6,115 nucleotides of DNA from Candidatus Saccharibacteria bacterium UBA2834 (GCA_002351365.1 DEGE01000034.1:6556-12670), one strand, 5' to 3'; shown: positions 1 to 5,646, counted from the first letter of the stretch. The notes: a model not told the origin generated them from the sequence alone. Translations and numbers: made by a program.

Positions 1-735
1 AAGCATGCCACAAAAGTGGCAACTGGTATGCCGTTAAAGTATTATTCCTACCCAGAGGACAAAGCGGTTTGGACGGGGATACCGATTAATCAGGAATTCC
101 GGCCAGCCAGCGAAAAGAAGCAGAAGTCACTGAAGAAAGAATTTGGTTTCAATGAAGATGAGCCGTTATTAGTGGTGACTGGCGGTAGCCAGGGGGCAGA
201 GCATATTAATTTAGCGATTAAGGAGATATTGCCAGATTTACTGAAGTTTACGAGCGTGTTATTGATTGCGGGGCGAATGCATTATGCGAATATGCTAGAC
301 CTTAAAGAATACGAAACTTGGGAAGATGGTGAGCTAAAGAGTAACTTCCGTATGTTGGAATTTTCGGGCGAGATGTTTAAGCTGTTCGGGGCGGCGGATG
401 TAGTAGTGAGTCGCGCAGGAGCATCGACTATGACGGAATTATCAAGCATGGCGAAGGCCGTGATCATGGTGCCTAACCAGAAGCTGCCTGGATATCACCA
501 AGTTAAAAATGCGGAAACTTACGCAAAAGAAGATGCGGCTATTGTGGTGAGTGACGAAAAGATGAACAAAGACCCACAGGTGCTACTTAAAGAAATTAAA
601 AAGTTGATTAAAGATAAAAAGAAGCGTGAAAAACTTGGTGAGAATTTGAAGAATTTCTCAAAGGATAATGCCGCGAAAAACTTGGCAGATATTGTACTAG
701 ATGTCGTATCGGCGACCGCCGCAAGTAAAGATTAG
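1..735 (+). CDS. murG: MurG, UDP-GlcNAc transferase for lipid II (5'-truncated by window edge)
   Basis: MurG transfers GlcNAc from UDP-GlcNAc to lipid I at the inner face of the membrane, making lipid II for peptidoglycan. The frame is open from base 1 to a TAG at 733-735, giving the last 244 residues; family members are about 350-370, so the N-terminal acceptor domain is mostly missing. An internal start near base 16 is an artefact of the cut. Seen here, in partial numbering: a domain-linking TGIPI segment near 25-29; the GGSQGA glycine-rich loop at 61-66, beginning the C-terminal nucleotide-sugar domain; RAGAST with the following Glu (138-146), the UDP-GlcNAc recognition segment; and HQVKNA (166-171), matching the conserved Gln/Asn-Ala region. 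The C-terminus is lysine-rich and helical. No terminator follows, so transcripts may run into the tRNA. Other GT28 glycosyltransferases are possible but fit less well. Confidence 0.87.
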   Translation, partial: KHATKVATGMPLKYYSYPEDKAVWTGIPINQEFRPASEKKQKSLKKEFGFNEDEPLLVVTGGSQGAEHINLAIKEILPDLLKFTSVLLIAGRMHYANMLDLKEYETWEDGELKSNFRMLEFSGEMFKLFGAADVVVSRAGASTMTELSSMAKAVIMVPNQKLPGYHQVKNAETYAKEDAAIVVSDEKMNKDPQVLLKEIKKLIKDKKKREKLGENLKNFSKDNAAKNLADIVLDVVSATAASKD

Positions 736-749
736 TTTTGCGCTAGGGC

Positions 750-778
750 TTGTGCTGGGGCTACGATTATGCTAGAAT
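750..778 (+). promoter_or_regulatory. Promoter of tRNA-Glu (extended -10)
   Basis: A -35-like TTGTGC (750-755) is followed by a 17-bp spacer and TAGAAT (773-778), which is preceded by TGC, an extended -10 element. Predicted transcription start is about 785, leaving a leader of roughly five bases before the tRNA. The block TTATGCTAGAATA closely matches the promoter of the large RNA at 1021-1033. Confidence 0.7.
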
Positions 779-789
779 ATAGACATTCT

Positions 790-865
790 GGTCACGTCGT
801 CTAGTGGTTAGGACTCCAGGTTTTCATCCTGGCAATCGTGGGTTCGATTCCCACCGTGATCACCA
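790..865 (+). tRNA. tRNA-Glu (anticodon UUC), CCA encoded
   Basis: This folds as a full cloverleaf. The acceptor stem is 790-796 with 855-861 (one G-U pair). The D-stem is 799-802 with 811-814, carrying GTCTAGTGGTTAGGAC, typical of tRNA-Glu. The anticodon stem is 816-820 with 828-832 and the loop TTTTCAT places TTC at 823-825. The variable loop has 5 nt. The T-stem is 838-842 with 850-854 and the loop is TTCGATT. The discriminator A862 is followed by genomic CCA at 863-865. It reads GAA and GAG codons. It has its own promoter and terminator, so it is probably a single-gene unit. Confidence 0.97.
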
Positions 866-876
866 TGTTGAATTTG

Positions 877-903
877 AAAAGTATCCCTTGCGGGATACTT
901 TTT
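877..903 (+). terminator. Intrinsic terminator of tRNA-Glu
   Basis: A perfect 11-bp inverted repeat, AAAAGTATCCC (877-887) with its complement at 892-902, has a 4-nt loop (TTGC) and a T-run through 903. It starts 11 nt after the tRNA CCA end. Confidence 0.85.
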
Positions 904-920
904 GTAGTATTTTTGATACG

Positions 921-943
921 TTTGTAAAAATAGTTTTTACAAA
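921..943. repeat. Perfect AT-rich 10-bp inverted repeat
   Basis: TTTGTAAAAA (921-930) and its exact complement (934-943) flank a 3-nt TAG spacer. It lies between the tRNA terminator and the promoter of the large RNA, about 60 bp upstream of that -35. It could be a back-up terminator, as its right arm contains T5, or a dyad binding site for a regulator; the sequence does not decide. Confidence 0.5.
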
Positions 944-1003
944 TTAGAGAGAGGAATTAACAGGGGTAGAAGTTGCAAATTTGAGAGTTGTATTTAATTG
1001 TTG

Positions 1004-1032
1004 TTGACTGATTTTAAGTTTTATGCTAAAAT
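1004..1032 (+). promoter_or_regulatory. Promoter of the large structured RNA
   Basis: TTGACT (1004-1009), a 17-bp spacer and TAAAAT (1027-1032), the latter preceded by TGC to give an extended -10. This is the best sigma-70-type promoter in the window. Predicted start is about 1038-1040. Confidence 0.78.
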
Positions 1033-1038
1033 AATAAT

Positions 1039-1579
1039 CGTCAAACAAAATGATGATCTTTGAAAGGAAGTGAGATGAATGCCGATGACGCATTCGCATC
1101 CGCCTTAAGTATAACGATTCGTGACTGCAGCGAATCGACCACGAATGGGATAGTGCAGTGAGAAGTTGCGGGCTTCTCGAGTCAATTTTGTACTGATTGT
1201 TTTTTCTCTAGTACAGGTTGGGCCGATAATCGGTAACCAACTGAGGCTCGGGTCGCTCCCGTCCTCTAGCTCACATTCCGCGTGAGTGAATGTACGAAAG
1301 CATGACCCTATAATGTGCGGGGTTCTCGTTGCTTGGCATGCCTTCCCTCGGGATGGCAATCGTGTCAACACGAGATTGTATGGGTGCGATGGCCACGCAA
1401 ACATGCGACATGTTGAGTCGTTTTAACGGCAGGTATAAAGCCCCATTTGGGGCAAAGCGCATAAAACCTGTCACGGCTCTGAGCAATCGGTTCATTCTTG
1501 ACTCCCGACCCTCTTGTTCGGGGCGAGCTTCGGCTCTGGCCCTGTCTCGCGGGGCGCCTATATGGGCGCCCCCTTTTTT
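1039..1579 (+). ncRNA. Large structured non-coding RNA, family not recognised (about 540 nt)
   Basis: The span has its own promoter and ends at a strong terminator. Its longest frames give low-complexity, non-protein-like translations. Helices seen by eye: 1078-1082/1090-1094; 1115-1121/1131-1137; 1160-1165/1173-1178; 1189-1194/1210-1215; 1218-1221/1237-1240 enclosing 1223-1226/1230-1233; 1243-1246/1263-1266 enclosing 1249-1252/1258-1261; 1273-1278/1288-1293; 1339-1346/1351-1358 with one U-U mismatch; 1361-1364/1369-1372; 1385-1388/1396-1399; 1400-1405/1409-1414; 1430-1434/1466-1470 enclosing 1440-1444/1449-1453; 1504-1508/1518-1522; and 1525-1528/1533-1536 capped by a UUCG tetraloop. Long-range pairings 1179-1185/1498-1504 and 1070-1077/1543-1550 would close the molecule just before the terminator. 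The hallmarks I know for RNase P RNA, tmRNA, SRP RNA and 6S RNA are absent. The size and branching recall large ornate RNAs (GOLLD, ROOL, OLE), but no identity is claimed. The 5' end is inferred from the promoter. Confidence 0.68.
1551..1579 (+). terminator. Strong intrinsic terminator of the large RNA
   Basis: GGGGCGCC (1551-1558) pairs perfectly with 1565-1572 across a 6-nt loop; C1573 and T6 (1574-1579) follow. It separates the RNA from pyk, which has its own promoter immediately downstream, so attenuation control of pyk is less likely than independent transcription. Confidence 0.92.
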
Positions 1580-1614
1580 ATACTAAAGAGTATATGCTTT
1601 TGTTAGGGGGATGA

Positions 1615-1623
1615 TGATATAAT
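1615..1623 (+). promoter_or_regulatory. Extended -10 promoter of pyk; predicts a leaderless mRNA
   Basis: TGATATAAT contains a perfect TATAAT (1618-1623) with an extended -10 TGA. No good -35 lies 16-18 bp upstream (TGCTTT at 1595-1600 is the nearest), which extended -10 promoters tolerate. The expected start, about 7 nt downstream, falls on 1630-1631, at the pyk ATG itself. Confidence 0.65.
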
Positions 1624-1630
1624 TTTAGGT

Positions 1631-3064
1631 ATGAGCAAACTATTTAAACGTACAAAAATTCTTGCGACGGTAGGCCCGTCGGTCTTTGGGGAAGAAAAGC
1701 TCAAAGAGATGGTATATGCGGGCGTGAATGGCTTCCGTCTGAACTTCAGTCACGGTACTTACGATGAACGCGACGAACAAATTCGAATTATCCGTAAATA
1801 TGCAGCCGAGCGCGGCAAATCTGTTGCGATCGTGCAGGATTTGCAGGGTCCAAAAATTCGTTTAGGCGATATTAAAGATAATCATTTGGATATTAAGACT
1901 GGCGACGAATTAATTCTTGATTATGCTTGCAAGGAGCATGATGGCGGCAAGGTTTTGCCGGGGCAATATAACTGGGCCGAGAAAGTTAAAGTTGGCGAGC
2001 CGGTCCTGCTATTCGACGGTAAAGTTGAAGGCGAATGCATTGAAGTATGCTCGTCGACGGCAATTAAAATTCGCGCCGAAAACGACGGTTTCGTGATGAG
2101 CCGTAAGGGCATTAATCTGCCGGATACGGATATGGGTGGCGACATTATCACGGAAAAAGATTTGGCTGATATAGAATTTGGTGCAAGTCGCGATTTCGAT
2201 TATGTAGCAATGAGCTTCATTCAGACTGCGGATGACATCAACAAATTGCGCCAGATTATGGTCTCTTATGGCTCGACGGCGCAAATTATTGCAAAGATCG
2301 AGACCAAGAAGGCAGTTGAAAGCGACGAGACGCTAGAAGAAATCGTAAAAGCAACCGACGGCATCATGGTGGCGCGTGGCGATTTGGCTTATGAGGCTGG
2401 TGCTGAGATTGTGCCAATCGTGCAGCGTAAACTAATTGCGCTATGTCGCCAATATGGCAAGCTCTGTATTGTGGCAACTCAGATGATGGGTTCGATGGTA
2501 GATAATCCTCGCCCAACGCGCGCGGAAGTTTCCGATGTCGCAACGGCGGTATTGCTTGGTACTGACGTGGTAATGCTTTCGGACGAAACTGCAAACGGTA
2601 AGTATCCGATTGAGACCATCAAAGAGATGAAGAAGGTAATTCTTTATACTCAGGCAAACTCAAAGATTATGCCGCTCGGCAAAGAAGTTACCGGCGAGTA
2701 TAAGAACTATGATGCAATTTCTCAGGCTGCAGTGCGTTTGGCCGAGAAAATCGATGCGGACTTGATTGCGGTCGGTACGCGAACGGGTGCAACGGCGGAT
2801 TCGATTGCTGCGCAACGCCCTAATGTGCCAATGATTTCTGTATCGAGCAATCCACGTGTGGCAGGGCAGTTGGCCTTAACTTACGCTAATTCATCTTATG
2901 TACGGCCATATACCGAAGATTATGTCGTAGAGTTAGTGAAGGAACTAAAGACAAATGGCTACTTAAAGCTCGAAGAAGGGCAGAAGGAATTAACGGTAGT
3001 ATTTGTGACCGGTCTACGCGATGAAGAGGGCGGCACAAACCGAATTGAAATTCGTAAAATCTAA
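1631..3064 (+). CDS. pyk: Pyruvate kinase
   Basis: Converts phosphoenolpyruvate and ADP to pyruvate and ATP, the last step of glycolysis, in the cytosol. At 477 residues it is full length. The A-domain barrel is at about 1-77 and 160-345, the B-domain lid at about 78-160 and the C-domain at about 355-477. Visible motifs: TVGPS (13-17); Arg36, Asn38 and Ser40 in GFRLNFSHG; DLQGPKIR (70-77); AKIE with catalytic Lys222 and metal ligand Glu224; ARGDL with Asp251; and ATQMMGSM followed by NPRPTRAEVSD (282-302). Lys75 occupies the position of rabbit Glu117, where Lys is associated with K+-independent enzymes. Oddities are GDLAYEAG where GDLGVE is usual, and LSDETANG where LSGETA or LSAETA is usual. 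The start is the first ATG and fits the family N-terminus. No Shine-Dalgarno is suitably spaced; translation is probably leaderless. It is 35 bp upstream of pgk in the same operon. Confidence 0.97.
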   Translation: MSKLFKRTKILATVGPSVFGEEKLKEMVYAGVNGFRLNFSHGTYDERDEQIRIIRKYAAERGKSVAIVQDLQGPKIRLGDIKDNHLDIKTGDELILDYACKEHDGGKVLPGQYNWAEKVKVGEPVLLFDGKVEGECIEVCSSTAIKIRAENDGFVMSRKGINLPDTDMGGDIITEKDLADIEFGASRDFDYVAMSFIQTADDINKLRQIMVSYGSTAQIIAKIETKKAVESDETLEEIVKATDGIMVARGDLAYEAGAEIVPIVQRKLIALCRQYGKLCIVATQMMGSMVDNPRPTRAEVSDVATAVLLGTDVVMLSDETANGKYPIETIKEMKKVILYTQANSKIMPLGKEVTGEYKNYDAISQAAVRLAEKIDADLIAVGTRTGATADSIAAQRPNVPMISVSSNPRVAGQLALTYANSSYVRPYTEDYVVELVKELKTNGYLKLEEGQKELTVVFVTGLRDEEGGTNRIEIRKI

Positions 3065-3085
3065 AAAGCATCATAAAAGGGTAAA

Positions 3086-3092
3086 AAGGAGG
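3086..3092 (+). promoter_or_regulatory. Strong Shine-Dalgarno of pgk
   Basis: AAGGAGG sits 7 nt before the pgk ATG, nearly the full anti-Shine-Dalgarno complement. It fixes the start at 3100 and contrasts with the absence of such sites before pyk and the gene at 4186, implying three different initiation modes in one operon. Confidence 0.85.
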
Positions 3093-3099
3093 ATAACGA

Positions 3100-4182
3100 A
3101 TGGACTTTCGTAAAAAGACAATTCGTGACATCGACTGGCAGGGCAAGGTAGCGCTCGTGCGGGTTGATTATAATGTGCCATTGAAAGATGGCGAGATCGT
3201 AGACGATATGCGGATTCGCGCCAGTCTGCCGACGATAGAATACTTAGTTGATCACGGCGCAAAGAAAGTTGTACTAATTTCGCATTTGGGCCGTCCGGAA
3301 GGGCAGGTGAAGCCGGAATTATCACTTAAGCCGGTAGTGATGCAGCTGGCGGTTTTGCTTGCAGGCAAACGTTCACGTGTTCACTTTATGAATAAGACGG
3401 TTGGCCCAGAGGTAAAAAGCTTCATCGAAAGGGTTGATGATGGCTCCGTAATTTTGCTTGAGAACTTGCGTTTCTCGCCGGACGAAGAGGCTAACTCGGA
3501 AGAATTTGCCAAGCAAATCGTTGATGCGACCGGCGCAGATGTGTTTGTGCAGGACGGTTTTGCAGTAATTCATCGCGCACACGCTTCAACCGACGCGTTG
3601 GCGCGTTTGTTGCCGGGCGTAGCTGGTTTGTTGGTTGAAAAAGAAGTCTCTAGCCTTGAGGGCGCAATTTCCGACCCTGAGCATCCCGTATTGGTGATTA
3701 TTGGCGGCGCAAAAGTTGCAGACAAGCAGCCGCTGATTGAGCGCTTCTTACCAATTGCCGACAGTATTGCGGTGGGTGGCAAAATTGCAGCAGATGGTTA
3801 TGAGGCTAGCGATCCGAAGATTTTTGTCGCAAATGGATTTGCGCAGAATAACGAAGGTGCGAAATTGGACATCGATGAGGCGAGCGCTAATCATATCATC
3901 GAGATGATTAAGGGTGCTAAGACGATAGTCTGGAATGGTACGATGGGTATGACTGAAGAAGCAGAATTTTCGGCCGGCTCGCGTAAGATTGCCGAAGCGA
4001 TGGGGCACCTTGATGGCGTGACGACAATTGTTGGTGGTGGTGATACTGCTGGTTATGTTGAATCTCTAATGAAGGAAGATAAAAGCCTTAACTTTAGCCT
4101 AGTTTCAACGGGCGGCGGCGCTAGCCTAGAGCTACTGTCTGGCGAGACGCTACCGGGTCTTGAGGTTTTGCAAAATCGTTAA
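3100..4182 (+). CDS. pgk: Phosphoglycerate kinase, unusually short C-terminal domain
   Basis: Transfers phosphate from 1,3-bisphosphoglycerate to ADP, giving 3-phosphoglycerate and ATP, in the cytosol. The N-domain substrate residues are present: RVDYN (21-25, Asp23 and Asn25), Arg38, SHLGRP (61-66), Arg124 in ENLRF, and HRAHAS (158-163). The C-domain nucleotide side shows GGAKVADK (202-209), VWNGTMG (277-283) with Glu286 following, and GGGDT (312-316) before STGGGASLELL. At 360 residues it is about 30-40 shorter than usual bacterial Pgk. The loss maps between GGAKVADK and VWNG, about 66 residues here against roughly 100 normally. The usual GGGMA segment reads GGKIA (226-230) and VWNGP has become VWNGT. 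The frame is intact with no sign of decay, so I infer a functional trimmed enzyme. The strong Shine-Dalgarno supports the start. The next gene begins 3 nt after its stop. Confidence 0.96.
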   Translation: MDFRKKTIRDIDWQGKVALVRVDYNVPLKDGEIVDDMRIRASLPTIEYLVDHGAKKVVLISHLGRPEGQVKPELSLKPVVMQLAVLLAGKRSRVHFMNKTVGPEVKSFIERVDDGSVILLENLRFSPDEEANSEEFAKQIVDATGADVFVQDGFAVIHRAHASTDALARLLPGVAGLLVEKEVSSLEGAISDPEHPVLVIIGGAKVADKQPLIERFLPIADSIAVGGKIAADGYEASDPKIFVANGFAQNNEGAKLDIDEASANHIIEMIKGAKTIVWNGTMGMTEEAEFSAGSRKIAEAMGHLDGVTTIVGGGDTAGYVESLMKEDKSLNFSLVSTGGGASLELLSGETLPGLEVLQNR

Positions 4183-4185
4183 AAA

Positions 4186-4812
4186 ATGAAGCTATTTCGA
4201 AGCAAGGATAAGATTGACGACGCTTCGATTGAGGAGACTCTGCCGTCACGTCGGCGACAGAAGTCTCAGGGGGGTCAATTTCGGGTTGGCTATACAATAG
4301 CTGGCGAGAGTCGCCAGAAACGTCAAGCCGAACTTGAGCGCAGTAAGGCTCATAAGAAGAAAAGTCGCAAAAACAGAGTCGCGGTTGCGGCGGCGGTTCT
4401 GTTTTTGGTGATTTTGGGGGGGGCCATCGCGACGATTTCGATTCGGGTCGCAAACGAGCGGGAAGCGGCATTGATGGCCGAGATTCAAGAGTCATTAACG
4501 CCGACGGTTGATATTATTGATCAGAATGCGAACACGGAGATTTCTAGTCGCGTGACGGAATTCGTGGCGCGCCTAGAGGCTGATGCTAAAGAATATAATC
4601 TTGAGGTTGAGCGAGTTGTCTTGCCTTACCAGAAGGCTAGGGAAGTAGACGTCTATTTGGTGAATCATGCCGAGTATTATAAGATGACGATTGATCGGAG
4701 CAGTGCGGTGCAAGCAGAGGATATGGCGCATATGTCGGCTTATCTATATGAGCGGGGGATTAGCTGCGAATACGTTGATTTACGCGTCAAAGGGAAAGCC
4801 TACTACAAGTAG
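4186..4812 (+). CDS. Single-pass membrane protein, FtsQ-like C-terminus (uncertain)
   Basis: Not confidently recognised. The 208-residue product has a basic, charged N-terminal tail of about 64 residues with no signal peptide, then one hydrophobic span at about 65-86, then an extracytoplasmic part of about 120 residues. The Lys/Arg cluster at 56-64 before the span predicts an N-in, C-out orientation. The final part, with YLVNHAEYYKMTID (157-170), a helix at about 175-190 and YVDLRVKGKAYYK (196-208), resembles the end of the FtsQ/DivIB beta domain, where a DLR followed by a short strand is typical. The external part looks too small for a full POTRA plus beta domain, so FtsQ is only a hypothesis. 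The ATG comes 3 nt after the pgk stop with no adjacent Shine-Dalgarno, so translational coupling to pgk is likely. A hairpin (4798-4803/4809-4814) overlaps its stop codon but lacks a T-run. Confidence 0.8.
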   Translation: MKLFRSKDKIDDASIEETLPSRRRQKSQGGQFRVGYTIAGESRQKRQAELERSKAHKKKSRKNRVAVAAAVLFLVILGGAIATISIRVANEREAALMAEIQESLTPTVDIIDQNANTEISSRVTEFVARLEADAKEYNLEVERVVLPYQKAREVDVYLVNHAEYYKMTIDRSSAVQAEDMAHMSAYLYERGISCEYVDLRVKGKAYYK

Positions 4813-4860
4813 GCCTTGAGAAATTTGGTTGAGCTAAAGTTACACTATCACTCTATTAGT

Positions 4861-4880
4861 TTGTTCGGTTTTTGTTCGGT
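4861..4880 (+). repeat. Tandem TTGTTCGGT pair, left copy
   Basis: TTGTTCGGT occurs at 4861-4869 and 4872-4880, an 11-bp period close to one DNA helical turn. The same arrangement recurs at 5647-5665. Confidence 0.75.
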
Positions 4881-5037
4881 CAAGAAAAAGTGCGAAGCGG
4901 AAGAGTGGGGCGTTGGTTGATTGCTGGGTGGATAGAAAATGGGCCGGGCGGGGCGGAGGAGTCGAAAAATTGACGAATCCGTGAAATTATGGCGTGAAAT
5001 ATTGATTTTTCAGGGCGAAATATGTTGTAATATGTGG

Positions 5038-5127
5038 ATTTACAGGGGTCGTTAATATGATTTGTCTGATGGCGTGTCAAATCTAGGACTTCCAGCCAGC
5101 GCTTTCGTCGAAAGCGCTGTATTTTTT
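5038..5127 (+). ncRNA. Candidate small RNA ending at the 5097-5127 terminator
   Basis: The terminator must end some transcript. No gene stop lies within 280 bp upstream, so a local RNA is possible. TTGATT (5002-5007) with TGTAAT (5026-5031), spacer 18, could start it near 5038. Inside is a hairpin, GATTTG (5059-5064) with CAAATC (5078-5083), then the terminator stem. The promoter is weak, and read-through from the pgk operon ending here is an equal alternative. Confidence 0.3.
5097..5127 (+). terminator. Intrinsic terminator
   Basis: CAGCGCTTTC (5097-5106) pairs perfectly with 5110-5119 across a GTC loop; after TA come six T (5122-5127). It ends either a local small RNA or read-through from the pyk-pgk operon, whose last stop is about 285 bp upstream. 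Confidence 0.88.
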
Positions 5128-5646
5128 AATGCGTGCCCCCTATCTGTTAACTAGGAAAAATATCATTATGGTGGCCGATAAAAATATCGATCCGACAATA
5201 GTGCAAGCTGTTTTGCTATATTAGGCAGCTATGTTGGCGGTATATGCTGGTTGTTTATATATCCGGCATTATGACTCTTATAAGTCGTAAAATATACATT
5301 GTGCGACATTAAGATTCTGGACAAAAGTTGATTGTACACCCGTCTCGATTATGGCTATTTTTTGGACCCCGCCGCTAATATGTGCCTATTTGCGCCCTAT
5401 TTTTGTGTGTGTGCTATTTTTCGGCTTCGGCTTGGTATTCATAAGCTTTTTGCACTTCCGTGCGCTTCTGCGCGATTTTGTGCGTTCATGATTTTTAAAA
5501 AATATTTTTGATTTTTTGTGAATGATTTTTTATGCGGATATATTGGTGTGTGGATCTGCACGATAATGTGACGACGGGTAGTGCGGATAATCAGCTAGAG
5601 CTTCGGGCATAATGGTCTGCGGGCTAGTCTAACCCACTGTCGGCTT

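Noticed and set aside
1105..1495. Overlapping minus-strand frames of 99 and 74 codons
   Set aside because: They overlap each other, have odd composition and no ribosome site, and are shadows of structured RNA on the plus strand.
1039..1579. RNase P RNA, tmRNA, SRP RNA or 6S RNA
   Set aside because: I found no GAGGAAAGTCC-type RNase P core, no tRNA-like ends with CCA or tag frame for tmRNA, no SRP tetraloop domain, and it is far too long for 6S.
1329..1586. 85-codon plus-strand frame (TTG start) inside the large RNA region
   Set aside because: It lacks protein-like composition, runs through the terminator stem and coincides with multiple hairpins.
1039..1630. Riboswitch or attenuator controlling pyk
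   Set aside because: pyk has its own extended -10 promoter after the terminator, and the RNA is far longer than usual leaders. Not excluded, but less likely than an independent RNA.
4798..4817. Hairpin over the stop codon of the gene at 4186 as operon terminator
   Set aside because: The stem is only 6 bp and no T-run follows, so it cannot be called an intrinsic terminator.
4880..5080. 66-codon minus-strand frame
   Set aside because: Translation is low in hydrophobic order, it has no start context, and it overlaps the G-rich stretch. Probably chance.
5167..5223. 18-codon plus-strand frame starting at an ATG after the 5127 terminator
   Set aside because: No Shine-Dalgarno, very short, and it overlaps hairpin 5176-5189.
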